Counted from the first letter of the stretch, positions 12,367 through 24,605 are shown. The stretch is DNA of 64,000 nt from Loxodes magnus (GCA_946699065.1 CAMPDV010000256.1:62001-126000), one strand, 5' to 3'. The notes: generated from the sequence alone by a model not told the origin. A program made the numbers and translations.

Positions 12367-15283
12367 CCATTATTCTGTATCATTATAGTCACTGGAGATA
12401 CCTTATTATTGGTTATATTTAAGTACACTTTATCAGAGGTTTATTTTCGGTTGTTGAAATAGACACATACATCAAGTTCTAAGAATGCACATACTGGAAA
12501 TTACTATCCTTATAACTTAATGGAAAATGTAAAGAAATGACGCTTTTCTTCTACTTCTTTTTTGATTGCCTTATTATATGAAGTCTATTCTTAGTCTATA
12601 ACTTAACAATTTCATTCAAATCTTAATTCTTCACTCGGACTATCAATCACTATTTTATACAATTTGGAATTATCTTACTTAAGTCATCTCTATATACTCA
12701 TCACTAGAGATATAAACCTTCATCGACTTAACTAAATTAGCAAGCATAAGAATATTTAAAATCTTCATTTTACCAGAATTTTAAAATAAGAAAATTACAA
12801 ATAGGCCTTCATTATGCTATCTAAGTATCTTAATTTGAATCTATAAATCTAAAACTATTTGACTTGATGTCTTTTTGATGAGTTAGAGATTCTATTAGTT
12901 AGTAATATTTTGCTTTTCTAAAGCTTTTAGGTAGATCATTAAGAGAAAAGTTATTATTATTAAAGCCTATTAATCTTGCCTCTGAGATATATTTTTGCAA
13001 AGCCTTTGGAGTTTGATATCATTTAAAATATGAGATCAGTAAAAGCATGTAAAGTTATCTTTACTAAGTATTAAAATATCTATGTGATAAAAGCTTATTT
13101 CCAATGTAGCTTTAAACTCACTAAGGTTACTAAAGAAAAAAATCCAAAAAACTTATTTATCCAATTTAAAATAACTAAAGCAAATACCTTTTGTCATAAA
13201 AAAGAGTGCAAACTAGGATTTAAATATAAAAGCTTTCTATTCAAATTTAAATTTCATTACTACAACTTATAACAATAGATAGGACAAAAAACATTCAACA
13301 TAATTTAATTAAATAACAATACTCTTAATATAACGAAAATCCCTAATAAATAGGAATTAATTAACTAACTAAGCATTTCATTCACTATTTAAGCGAAAAA
13401 GAATATACTTAATTATACCATTTTTAGATTTATTTTAGTTGAAAAATTACTAAAATAAATTTATTAAGCTAGATAAACTTTTGTCTTAGCTTCTTGCTAA
13501 AAATATAATAAAATAAGCAGTTTAATAATTATTTAATTTCTTCTCTTTGAAAAGTGAATTAATGGAAAATAATTAGAATCTCATATATTTTTCATTTTAT
13601 CAATACAAATTATCCTTGCTATACTGGCTCTATTTAAGTTAGAAACACCTACTCTAATTTTAAATTAATACTAAGAAGATTGAATTTAAAGTCTCTCTTT
13701 AGTGTTAAAATGAAAATAATAATCTTAATAACTTTTTTACTATCTGATTAAAGAGTTTGAAATATGCTTATAATATTAAATAGAGATATAAATAAAGAAA
13801 GTGCATCCATTTATACTTTTAGTTATAGTTATATAATCTCTAACTTATTTAATAACTAAAGCTATTAATTCACTTATCCCTTCATAGTTAACTATAATCC
13901 TTTTATTTATAGATACTGACTAATTTTCTTTTTATGTTTTAGAGTATAAAATGCAGGAATAATATAGCTTCTTATTTATTAAATTAGAAAATAAAGGATT
14001 ATTTATACAGGCTACAATTTAGTATTAATAGATGTAAATTGTCTGTCTAACTTGTTAGCTTAAGAGTAAGTTAAAGCTTAACCCTTTAATACACTTCTCT
14101 ATTTTTAGTCTAACTTAAGCAAGTCTAAAAATGCTTTAATGCTATTTATTTGTAAATAATGAAGCTAGTTAATTATAGGTTAAAAGTAAGGAAATACTGA
14201 GTAAATAAAGTTCAAATGATATTAAAAAGGAATAAAGTTAAATTGTTAGCTAGAAGATATAAGTAATTTTAAATGTGATAAGTTGAGATAATTAGAACTA
14301 TAGGATTGTAAGAGATATGAATAAGTATGAGTTGATTAGAGAAATATTAGGGGTGGGATAAGAATATTAGGATATAATATACCCATTACAAGTAATACTC
14401 ATTAAATTAACTTCATAAGCAATTTATGATAAATAGGCTACTATTAAGAAATCCCTTATTAATTATAAAATAGTAAAGAAAGATAATTAGAACTCTCATA
14501 TTATTATCTTAAAATTTGTCTAGGAAAATAAGAAACTATGTTCATTAATATTCTTAAAGAAAGACCCAATTCATTAAGGAATGGTAAAAGCTATTAGAAG
14601 AAGCTTCAAAGTAAAAACCAAATAAAAAGATTATCAATTAGATAAAGCATTTGCTTTTATAATTTTTCAACGTAACTAGTTGAATATTTCTAAAGCTTAG
14701 TAAAAAGATAAATAAGGAAAAAGAATGTAAGAAGGGACATCATATATAAAATAATTGTTTTGTGAATTATGCAATTAAGGTTTAAAACCAATTCATATAA
14801 TTTTCTAGATTTTAACTAATTTAATATCTCTAATATTTAAGATACAAGTAAATAAGATTATCTACCTATCTCAAAGGTGAATAAAATTAAAAAATTTTGC
14901 TAAAGTAGAGATATAAAAATCCTTATGATTTGATAATTTTAATTAAATAGTTTGCTATTGTGTAAAATATATTAATTAATTGAAGAACTCTACATTATAA
15001 TTTAATGTGATTAAGTATAAGAGATATCTTTAATCTCTTAATTCCAAAGAAATTCCCAGTATAATTTTAAGAGATATTAAAAATAGGTAGAATAAGAGTC
15101 GGTATATCTTTTATAGACTGAAGATCTAAAACTTAATGAAAGTTGATGAATTTATTTAAGATTGTAATGTTTGATGTAATTATCTTAAGCAAAAACAAAT
15201 AAAAAATTAAGTATTCATATAATAAAATCCAACAGCTATATGGTTATTTTCATTAGAAAATCATTTCCTTATAAATCTTATTT
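12366..15283. other. About 2.9 kb segment absent from the right arm
   Basis: Left- and right-arm sequence match on both sides of this stretch: the TTTACAGACCAT side is at about 15290 here and 45980 on the right, and the GTTGCTTCTAATTC side is at about 12320 here and 46020 on the right. On the right the two flanks adjoin. So this is either an insertion on the left or a deletion on the right. I did not find clear terminal repeats. A minus-strand coding-like frame lies at 12480-13060. Confidence 0.5.
12480..13060 (-). CDS. Unknown ORF inside the left-arm-only segment
   Basis: One minus-strand frame reads as protein-like over about 190 codons if TGA is Trp: TPKALQKYISEARLIGF, NDLPKSFRKAKYYQLIE, then FRFIDSNQDTQIAQWRPICN and QVDEGLYLQWWVYRDDL. 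Charged and aromatic residues are distributed as in a globular protein. No family is recognised. Its position in a segment unique to one arm makes a mobile-element gene plausible, but I see no catalytic motif. Confidence 0.35.
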
Positions 15284-16212
15284 AGAATGGTCTGTAAAAT
15301 ATTTATTTATTTATGCTTCATAGAGATTAAATATTTACATACCAGTCACTCATATAACCCTTTTATTTTAAATAAATAAATAATTAAAAAACATAAAATG
15401 GATTCTACCCTTACTTCTGTTTAAATTATCTACTTTTTATTAAATATTCCTCTCATTAATGTGACTATCTAGTTAGATAACACATGTTGATATCGGTTGT
15501 TAGTTTATGCAGTCATTATTATTAGAAAGCATCATACATTCTAAGTATGATTTTATCTTAAGATATAAGATTTGGCATTTACTATTCATAAAAGTCTTTC
15601 TTCTAGCTGTAATCATGAGCTAACTTTTATGTATTAGCTTCTAAATAAATCAAATTCTCTCTTCAATCTATTAACTTTAAATTATCTTAACTTTTCATAA
15701 GGTCTCTCATCTATGAAGTATAGGCTTCGACATTATATATAATTCTTCTAAATAGCAAAATAAACTAAAAAAGGCTAGCTTAGAAGAAAGGCCTTAATAA
15801 AATAAAATAATTAAGGAAGCAAAATAATCCTTTAGAAAGCTACTAATTATACTAAAAGTATATCCTTCCTACTATAAGTAAAAGTTTTATAAATAGATAA
15901 CTTTTAATATTATACAAAAGCTATGATAGTAGCAATAATGATTGCACTAAAGTTCTAAATGATAGACTAAATAAGTATAGATAGATAGAAAGTGTTTATA
16001 TTAGATGGATTCAAATGAATAAAATAATAGCTAAATGTTTACCTAAGTTAATATATGAATTCTTAACTTAGAAAAGCTTCTGAATAATAGCTTTAGACTA
16101 GTTAATAACTATCTAATTATTAATAACTTATTTATTTTCTTAAGGTTTTGTTTAGAATTAAACAAAAATAGATTTAAACTATTTGCTTTAATTCACTTCC
16201 ATTATAATAAAT

Positions 16213-19200
16213 ATGGCTGAATCTAACAGGTGCAGCTCATGCTTAATCCATTTCGACTCTTAAATACGAATTCCCGTAACCCTTCCTGATGGACATCAAG
16301 TATGCCAAATTTGTATTCTTGAAGAATACTCAAAAGAGGGTTCTAATCAGTGCCCAAAAAGAAACTGTAGAAAAGTTTCATTCGATGATCCAAAAAATGT
16401 AATAAACTAAAACAACTAATCAAGTGAAAGTAAATAAGAATTCAAATAACTTCGACTTGAAGAAACTAAAATTGAGATATCTTATTAGCAAAAACCAAAA
16501 CTAATAAAAGTCAAGATTTTAAGTGAAAATGAAGAAGAAATAAATTTAAATGTAGAGGAAGGATAAACAATTAAATAACTGAAATAAAAAGTAGAAAGAT
16601 TAGAAGGAATTGACACTGATTTTTATGAACTTTATAGAGGATAAAAGGAATTAGATAGTTAGCATAGAATAAATAAAATGGAGAATAAAGATGAAATTTA
16701 GCTAGTCTTAAAGTTGAAAGAATGTAATTAATATAAATTTAAGGATGTGAGATAATAAGATAAAATTTAGGAAGTAAATATTAAAAATAGGAAGTAATTA
16801 ATCAAAATTAGTTTCTGAGATAATGACAAAATAATATGGTGAAAGTAAGAAAATTTAAAGAAGGCTAAAATGACTTCGACAAAAGTTTGAAATAATGTAC
16901 AGGAGGTAAATTTTAAAAAAGTGTGTAATATATTTATCAAAAGTTAGTAATACATTAAAAACTAGAAAGTAATAAATAAAATTTAAGAATGTAATAAAAT
17001 AAATAAGATTGTAACAATATAAGAAAGGGAGTAAAAACTAAATTTAGAATGTAAAAAATAAAGAAGATTGTAAAAAAATTATGTTAAGGTGGTAATTTAA
17101 CAAACCAAGAAAGTAAATTATTTAATATATAGCAAGTAAAAAAAACAAATAAAGGAAGTAAAAATTAAAATAAGATGGTATTTCTATTAAAAATAGAATG
17201 TAAGATATTTTAAATATTTATAGATGGTGAGATATTTTAAATATTTATAGATTGTAAGATATTTTAAATATTTATAGAATGTAAGATATTTTAAATATTT
17301 TAAATATTTAATAGATGGTAAGATATTTTAAATATTTATAGGGAGTAAGATGTTTTAAATATTTATAGAGAGTAAGATATTTTAAATATTTATAGGGGGT
17401 TAGATATTTTAAATATTTATAGATTTTAAGAAATTTTAAATATTTATAGGGAGTAAGATATTTTAAATATTTATAGATGGTAAGATATTTTAAATATTTA
17501 TAGGGAGCAAGATATTTTAAATATTTATAGTGTGTAAGATATTTTAAATATTTATAGATGGTAAGATATTTTAAATATTTATAGATTGTAAGATATTTTA
17601 AATATTTATAGATTGTAAGATATTTTAAATATTTATAGGGAGTAAGATATTTTAAATATTTATAGGGAGTAAGATATTTTAAACATTTATAGGGGGTTAG
17701 ATATTTTAAATATTTATAGGGAGTAAGATATTTTAAATATTTATAGTGTGTAAGATATTTTAAATATTTATAGCGAGTAAGATTTTTTAAATATTTATAG
17801 AATGTAAGATATTTTAAATATTTATAGATGGTAAGATATTTTAAATATTTATAGATGGTAAGATATTTTAAATATTTAAAGTGGGTAAGATATTTTAAAT
17901 GTTTATAGAGTGTAAGATATTTTAAATATTTATAGGGAGTAAGATATTTTAAATATTTATAGGGGGTTAGATATTTTAAATATTTATAGAATGTAAGATA
18001 TTTTAAATATTTATAGGAGGTAAGATATTTTAAATATTTATAGATTTTAAGATATTTTAAATATTTATAGAATGTAAGATACTTAAATATTTATAGGGGG
18101 TTTGATATTTTAAATATTTATAGATGGTGAGATATTTTAAATATTTATAGAGAGTAAGATATTTTAAATATTTATAGGAGGTAAGATATTTTAAATATTT
18201 ATAGATTTTAAGATATTTTAAATATTTATAGGGAGTAAGATATTTTAAATATTTATAGATGGTGAGATATTTTAAATATTTATAGAGAGTAAGATATTTT
18301 AAATATTTATAGGAGGTAAGATATTTTAAATATTTATAGATTTTAAGATATTTTAAATATTTATAGAATGTAAGATACTTAAATATTTATAGGTGGTTTG
18401 ATATTTTAAATATTTATAGATGGTGAGATATTTTAAATATTTATAGAGAGTAAGATATTTTAAATATTTATAGGGGGTTAGATATTTTAAATATTTATAG
18501 ATTTTAAGATATTTTAAATATTTATAGGGAGTAAGATATTTTAAATATTTATAGATGGTAAGATATTTTAAATATTTATAGGGAGCAAGATATTTTAAAT
18601 ATTTATAGGGAGTAAGATATTTTAAATATTTATAGGGGGTTAGATATTTTAAATATTTATAGGGAGTAAGATATTTTAAATGTTAATAGAATGTAAGATA
18701 TTTTAAGTATTTATAGATGGTAAGATATTTTAAATATTTATAGATGGTAAGATATTTTAAATATTTATAGGGAGTAAGATATTTTAAATGTTTATAGAAT
18801 GTAAGATATTTTAAATATTTATAGGGTGTAAGATTTTTTAAATATTTATAGAGAGTAAGATATTTTAAATATTTATAGGGTGTAAGATATTTTAAATATT
18901 TATAGGGTGTAAGATTTTTTAAATATTTATAGGGAGTAAGATATTTTAAATGTTTATAGAATGTAAGATATTTTAAATGTTTATAGATTGTAAGATATTT
19001 TAAATATTTATAGATGGTAAGATATTTATAATATTTATAGGGAGTAAGATATTTTAAATATTTATAGTGAGTGAGATATTTTTCAAATGTTTATAGGGAG
19101 TAAGATATTTTAAATATTTATAGAATGTATGATATTTTTTATATTTATAGGGTGTAAGATTTTTTAATTTTTTATAGTGGGTAAGATATTTTAAATATTT

Positions 19201-19824
19201 ATAGATGGTAAGATATTTTAAATATTTATAGTGAGTGAGATATTTATAATATTTATATTATTTATAGGGAGTAAGATATTTTAAATGTTTATAGAATGCA
19301 AGATATTTCAAATATTTATAGAATGTATGATATTTTTTATTCAAAGTTTGTATTTAAAAACTATTATAGTTAGTATTTTTTTATTATTATAAGAGGGTAT
19401 TAAATTACCTCAGGCGGTAATAATCTACTATAGGTATCTTTTTAATTTTTGATTGTAATAAATAATTATAAGATGGTTTTGCTTTTATTGAAGCTAGTAT
19501 TTTCTTATATGAGCTTGTATTGTTTTACCTAAGTTAGTAAGAAAATTATATAGAATGTAATATTATTTTTTTTTTATAGGGGGTAATGATTGATTTGAAA
19601 AGAAAGTAATTCCTAATATAATGTATTAAAGAATGTTTAAGTTATTGTTAATTTTAGATTATTTATACTAGGTAATTTTTTCTATTTTAGGATGTAAAGA
19701 ATTTAATGATAAGTAAATTTTTTATTATAGAGTGTAATTTTTGATATAAGCGGAGATTGATATAACATTTGACCACTTTAAATATTTATCTTAAATTAAA
19801 GTTTTATTATTTATTAATTTTTGA
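16213..19824 (+). CDS. RING and ubiquitin-like protein with about 100 micro-exons, left copy
   Basis: Starts MAESNRCSSCLIHF. A RING finger (residues about 7-55) has CX2C, H, CQIC and CPKRNC ligands, but the third zinc Cys is Asp (LPDGH; the right copy has LPCGH). A ubiquitin-like domain follows at about residues 95-165 (IKVKILSE, VEEGQTIKQLKQKVERLEG, ELYRGQKELD). Introns start at 16724. After two ordinary exons (16812-16844 and 16861-16905) the gene becomes introns of 16-24 nt separated by exons of 3 nt, all in phase 1. The tandem array is 17200-19324, followed by 14 or more distinct introns. The last exon (19751 on) reads SEIDITFDHFKYLSQI. The stop is TGA at 19822, or TAA at 19792 if TAA can terminate, since homology with the right copy ends there. 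Likely an E3-type or ubiquitin-linked protein; the role is inferred from domains only. Confidence 0.75.
16724..17199 (+). other. Run of unique micro-introns with one-codon exons (proximal)
   Basis: Nineteen non-identical introns of 16-24 nt, for example GTAATTAATATAAATTTAAG (16724-16743), GTAAATATTAAAAATAG and GTAACAATATAAGAAAG. From 16922 on every exon is one triplet: TGT TTA AAA AAT ATT GGA AAT ATT GTG AAA CAA GAA ATG AAT. With phase-1 joining these give V-F-K-K-Y-W-K-Y-C-E-T-R-N-E-Y. The matching stretch of the right copy (about 42690-42960) gives V-L-K-K-F-W-K-Y-L-E-T-R-E-E-Y. The introns themselves differ in sequence and by 1-2 nt in length between copies, so only the exon triplets keep register. 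Confidence 0.8.
17200..19324 (+). repeat. Tandem array of a 24-nt intron plus a variable codon, left
   Basis: About 79 units of typically 27 bp. Each is a near-identical 24-mer beginning GTAAGATATTTT and ending AATATTTATAG, followed by a variable triplet (ATG, GGA, ATT, AAT, GGG, TGT, AGA, GAG, CGA and others). Variation concentrates in the triplet. Variant units include a 33-nt intron near 17280, GTTAG, GTGAG and GCAAG 5' ends, and several TTAAG units that have lost GT. Read as introns this encodes a chain of single codons in the middle of the RING protein; read as a satellite it has no explanation for the fixed GT...AG edges. Confidence 0.8.
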
Positions 19825-21381
19825 CTTAATTACTTTAGTTATTTTAAAGTTACTAATCATATTAGCATTATATTTTAAGATCTTTCACACTTTTTTCACT
19901 TTATTAACGAAAAATTGATTCCTATTAAGGAGATGTGTGAATTAATAATTTAGGTAATATTTTGATAATAGCTTTAGTTTTTTTTCCTGATGTATTAGAT
20001 TTCTTGATAATGGTTCTTTGATTTTTAAAATATGTCTAGAATTTTTGATTTTTATTCTTTCTATTTATCTTTAAAATAGCTTCAGTAATTTTTGAATAGG
20101 AAGATAATATGTAATGATCTGATCTCCTCTCTATAAAATATGTGCTTAATGAATTATGAAATACTTATCTTAAATAATAGTAAATAAATATGTTGTTAGT
20201 TAGTTTGATTCAGCCATTCTTGTAAATGTAATAAAGTGTTAAAGTGTTACTGCGACATAATTGCTCCTATTTTTTAAATTTTTAATAGATAATTACTTAA
20301 TTTATAAGCTATAAAATGTAATAATATGATTAAAGCAGATGTAAGAATTTAGCTTATTTAACTTTATTCTTCTTATTATAAACTACTACTTCATTATTAT
20401 TCCTTTTCATTACTAATATTATATCACACTATTCATTCTATACTTTATAACCCTATTTTATATTCTAATTAATATATTAACTACTTATTTTTATAGCACC
20501 TATTTATTAATATCCTCTATCTATATCTTCTATTTTATTTAATCTACTAATATTATTAGTAAGATTTCTCTAGTTTAATACTATTAAGATGTAGTGTACT
20601 CTTAAACTACTTTATTTACATATCTTATGATTAACTTCTAATTTATGTCTTAATCAGAGTTATTTATTTCTATTATCATTTCAAATCTTAAGTACACTCA
20701 AAAATTATTTCTGTCTTATTATATACAAAATTTTAATTATTACTCTGTAAACATCAAATAAAATCAGTTACCAATAAATGTCGCCAACAAGTGTAATTGA
20801 TAAGGACAACTCTAAAGAGGTATTTTGATTTAAAAAATGAAACATAGCATAATATAAAAGTAAATATTATAAAAAATATAAACAAGTAACAGTCTGTTCT
20901 AGCTAAGCCTTTATAAATATAATAACAAAAGATCTGTTTAATTAAATTAAAAACATTATAATTTTTTAATATATGCTAAGAACATTTAATTATCACTCAC
21001 GAAAATTGTATAATATAATCCATCGTAGAGTAAATTTGAGTAAGGTTTAAATTATGAAATGAAAAGTAAAATAGAATATGAAAAATAGAAATATTAAAGA
21101 CTTAATTAAAGAAAGTAAACAAATATTTCTATTAGTCTAATTTCCATTACGAAGCTTTATACATAGAAAAATATAACAAAAAAGAGGTAAAATATATAAG
21201 AAACAAATTAAACTGAGCTTTAAGATAACTAACTAATTTTTCTATAAAATATTTATTATAGATGCATCAGATTTATCCAATAATGTATGCTGATGGTTAC
21301 AAAAGAAGTTAAATGATATATTTATACTAAAGAACAAAATAGTAAAAATAGAAATTCAAATATTTTAGAAGAACTAGATTT
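19825..21381. other. AT-rich stretch inside the left arm boundary
   Basis: Begins just after the inner limit of the inverted duplication (homology between arms ends at about 19797 and 39511). Low-complexity AT-rich DNA, with no gene or repeat that I can support. Confidence 0.35.
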
Positions 21382-22737
21382 ATGAATTTACCTATAAAGG
21401 ATATAAAATTGCAAGACGTTTCTCTATGCAAATATTTAAAAATATTAAATTTTCACTGGATAAAATTGGAAGACTAAAACTTAACCTTTCTGGAAAATTA
21501 AAAAAGTTTAGAAAGTATTAACATAGATTACTCAAATAATATAGCAGGGTCGTTTTTATTAGATTATTATCTAAACTTGAATTTAAAAGAATTATGTACC
21601 TATAGTAGGAATCTGAACTATAATATTCTTAAGCAATATATATAATTAAGAGGAATGCAAATCGAAAACCTAAACATAAATTGAAATTAATAAAGCTATT
21701 AACTTATCCATTTATATCCTAATTTGAATTAAATACAATTACTTAAGCTTTTAAATTTATCTGATTCACTCTTAGATAAAATAAATACCAGCAAATTAAA
21801 AAAAGATCTACTTTGAAGAAATTTTATTATCCTTTTAAGCTTTTTATAGCTTTTTCTCTTAATAATTTCCAAGTCTTTAATTTGCTAGACTAGTTAATTG
21901 TAAGAATTTTAATTAAATAAATTTAGAAAAGTTGCTATAAAACTCACTTAAGTTGGAAGCAATAAATTAAGAAAATTTGGATTAAATAAAGAAAGAAGAT
22001 TATAAATTAATAGGAATTTATTGCTATAACTTAAAAAAATAATATTACAATCAAATAATTAGGATTTGAATGAAGAATTATAAATAATATTCTAAAAATA
22101 CAGAAAATGCACTTAAATATAACCTAAAATAAAATAAATTAAAAAAGAAACTTTGGTGGATATTAGAGAAAGCTGCCAATTTTTATAAAGCTTTCATTTA
22201 TCTGATTGCCTTGTTAATAGTTAAAATTTAATACAAGAAATTACTCAAATATTGTAATTTAATAGACTAAGTCTTGATAACTGTAATTTATTAAATACTG
22301 ATATGATTGAGATAATAAAAGTATAGTAAAGATTAGAATTTTTAAGCTTATAAAGAAATTAAAAAATTACATAATAAGCTTTTCCCCTTTAAGACGAATG
22401 TAATAAAGACTTTCCAATTTATAAGATCTTAAGAAATTTAGAGCTATAAGGTTGCAAATAAATAAATGAATAATCAATTAAAAGCTTGAAGCGAAAATAT
22501 AACAAAATTAAATTAAATTAAATTATGATGATAGCTATAAACATCAAGAACGAGATGAAATAGATTTTGAGTTATGATACCTTTTAGAATGCTAACTTAA
22601 ATAAACTACTTTTTATTTTATTTTTGCAAATTTATAAATTCACCTTTCTTAAAATTAATTTTCCTTTATTTTCTTAACTTCTAATTCATATTAGAATTGT
22701 AAATTTAAGCATAAGTATAAAATATTTAAAAAGTTGA
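21382..22737 (+). CDS. Leucine-rich-repeat protein
   Basis: A single frame of 451 codons from ATG (MNLPIKDIKLQDVSLCKYL) to TGA (22735-22737). TAA and TAG occur throughout as Gln and two internal TGA codons (21682, 21814) are read as Trp. LRR units recur: LENQKSLESINIDYSNN, YPNLNQIQLLKLLNLSD, LQFNRLSLDNCNLLNTDM and ILRNLELQGCKQINEQSIK. The last is typical of the cysteine-containing LRR subtype seen in F-box/AMN1-like proteins. No F-box or signal peptide is seen. It probably forms a protein-binding solenoid; the partner is unknown. The end could extend if the last TGA is Trp. Confidence 0.65.
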
Positions 22738-22930
22738 TAAATAAAAATGTTTTGAAAATGTATAAAGTAAGATAATTTAAATTTGAGAAGCATAAAAATT
22801 AATTTCTTTAACTTATAATAATTAAATAATACTTTTGCTTATTATTGCTCTATTAATTAAGATAGAAATAATAATAGGATAAGTTAAGTGCTGAAAGACG
22901 AATATTATTTAATTTAATTTAAAATTTAAA

Positions 22931-23115
22931 GGATAAATTAAGCTTAGCAATTATAGAGAATTTTCATCTCTTCATGCTGGACACCAGATTGCTTTGGTAT
23001 TAAAAATAAAGCTTATAAATCTCTACTCCTCTCTCCTCCTTTTACTCTTGTCATTCCCAATTCTAACTTTATTTCTAATCAAATTATCTCTTGTAGATGT
23101 ATCCTAATTCATTTA
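22931..23115 (+). repeat. R2 repeat, copy 1
   Basis: About 185 bp matching 32831-33015 in the same orientation. Shared landmarks are CTCTTCATG, TTGGACACCAGAT or CTGGACACCAGAT, AAAATAAAG, CTCTCTCCTCC, TTTCTAATCA and CCTAATTCATTT. The two copies differ at many positions, so the repeat is old. It has no open frame of note and no terminal repeats that I can see. Confidence 0.65.
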
Positions 23116-23396
23116 AGCTCTATTAATTAAGATTTTATTACATTTTGTAATTATATTTGTAATGCTAATAGATTTAGACTCATATGACACTATTAAATAT
23201 TACTTAATAAGAATATTTAATATATTTTCATTAGCCATTTGTTGTGAATAGAACCTTACAGTATCTGTTTAAAATTTTTCCTTTTTAAAGAATAGTTATA
23301 TAATAATAATTAATAAACATGATTTCACATATATTTGATTCATCAGAATTAAAAGTTTATTACTAAATAAAACAATTATCTCCAAATTTGCTTGGA

Positions 23397-24014
23397 TCAT
23401 GTCTATTATAAGTCATGATAATTTTGATTTGTTCTTTCTAATAGTTTCCTATAGGTAGAGTCCCGATTATTTCTTATTGAATTCATAAACTGCATATTAA
23501 ATAATGGAAATTCTTTGTTTAGTTTGAGTATTTTTTTCCTTCGAATTTTTTCTTCTTTATTGCAATAAAATCTGAATATATTTACCTATTAATTTTCTAT
23601 GATTCTTTTCCTTTAGTCTAAATCGGAAACAAGTTCGCATTTTATGACTGACCATTTGAATATCAACATCTAATTATTTTCCGATTGGTAATATAATTTA
23701 TCATAGGTTGTTATTCCACATCCATCTGACCGTTCATCGATATCTTTTAGAGGAATATGCTTTCCATCAGCTCTGACAATTGCTTTGAATTTAGTTTTTA
23801 ATTAATATATTCTGATATTTGCTGCAAACTTATTTTCAGTTTTTGTATATTTGTTCTAATCATCATTTATTCATCTTTTTTCGAGCTTATACTTGTCTTA
23901 AAAGTTTAAAATTTCTATTGCATAATTTTGAGATCTTAAAGTATTATTTACTGATTGTAATTTGGCTGAAATGAATCCCTTTAAGAAGAGACGCTTTTTA
24001 AAGAAATGTTCCAT
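23397..24014 (-). CDS. Unknown 205-aa protein
   Basis: A complete frame from ATG (24014) to TGA (23399-23397), with TAA/TAG as Gln and one internal TGA as Trp (LEKRWINDD). Begins MEHFFKKRLFLKGFISAK. The middle is VRADGKHIPLKDIDERSDG followed by CGITTYDKLYYQSENNQ and FKWSVIKCELVSDL, then a basic tail (KEEKIRRKKILKLNKE). No transmembrane segment or recognised domain. It lies between the R2 repeat and the tRNA pair, alone on the minus strand. Confidence 0.55.
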
Positions 24015-24422
24015 TTTATGCTAATAAGCTTATAAAATAGATCTTAAATATAAAAATATTTTAATTAATATAATTATTACAAACCAGAAAACTTTAAAGC
24101 GTTATTTAATAATCAAATACATATACTTTTATGTTTGTTCAAACTTTATTCAAATTATTAAATCCTTTTAATAAAAACTAAGAGGTTGTTATTCCTAAAT
24201 AATTTAAGATAAAATAGACTTTTCTTTTTTCAAATAATTATTCAAAAATAAAACAAAAGCACTTAAATAAGTAATCTATCAGTCTCAAATTACATTAGGT
24301 ATATTTTGTTCTAATTGTTTAAATCTTTTAAGATTTAGTTTAATCTAAATAATTAAAATTAGATAAAGTAGTTTTCTTTATTATTAGCATGTTTAAATTA
24401 TTTTCAATTCTAATAAATTAAG

Positions 24423-24494
24423 TCCGCATTAGTCTAGTGGTTAGGATATTCGGCTCTCACCCGAAAGACCCGGGTTCAAGCCCCGGATGCGGAA
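24423..24494 (+). tRNA. tRNA-Glu (anticodon CTC)
   Basis: A full cloverleaf: acceptor TCCGCAT pairs with ATGCGGA, the D-arm has AGTCTAGTGGTTAGGAT, the anticodon loop is CTCTCAC with anticodon CTC, and the T-arm has GGGTTCAAGCCCC (B box). It decodes GAG. No intron. It faces the tRNA-Lys gene 38 bp downstream. Confidence 0.95.
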
Positions 24495-24532
24495 CTATTT
24501 TGTTATTCCTTCCAATTATATAAAATTAAAAA

Positions 24533-24605
24533 CGCCCAACGTGGGGCTCGAACCCACGACCATCAGATTAAGAGTCTGACGCTCTACCGACTGAGCTAGC
24601 CGGGC
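24533..24605 (-). tRNA. tRNA-Lys (anticodon CTT)
   Basis: On the minus strand, acceptor GCCCGGC pairs with GTTGGGC. The D-arm has TAGCTCAGTCGGTAGAGC, the anticodon loop is ACTCTTAAT with anticodon CTT, and the T-arm is GTGGGTTCGAGCCCCAC. It decodes AAG. It converges on the tRNA-Glu gene. Confidence 0.95.

Noticed and set aside
13084-13272. 62-residue plus-strand ORF
   Set aside because: A short standard-code ORF ending at TAA, with no motif. The minus strand of the neighbouring region reads better.
17200-19324. Nonapeptide-repeat protein read straight through the 27-bp array (V-R-Y-F-K-Y-L-Q-x)
   Set aside because: The frame is open in code 27, but all three frames are nearly open, the right array has 26- and 28-bp units that break it, and residues outside the array are conserved only when GT...AG segments are removed.
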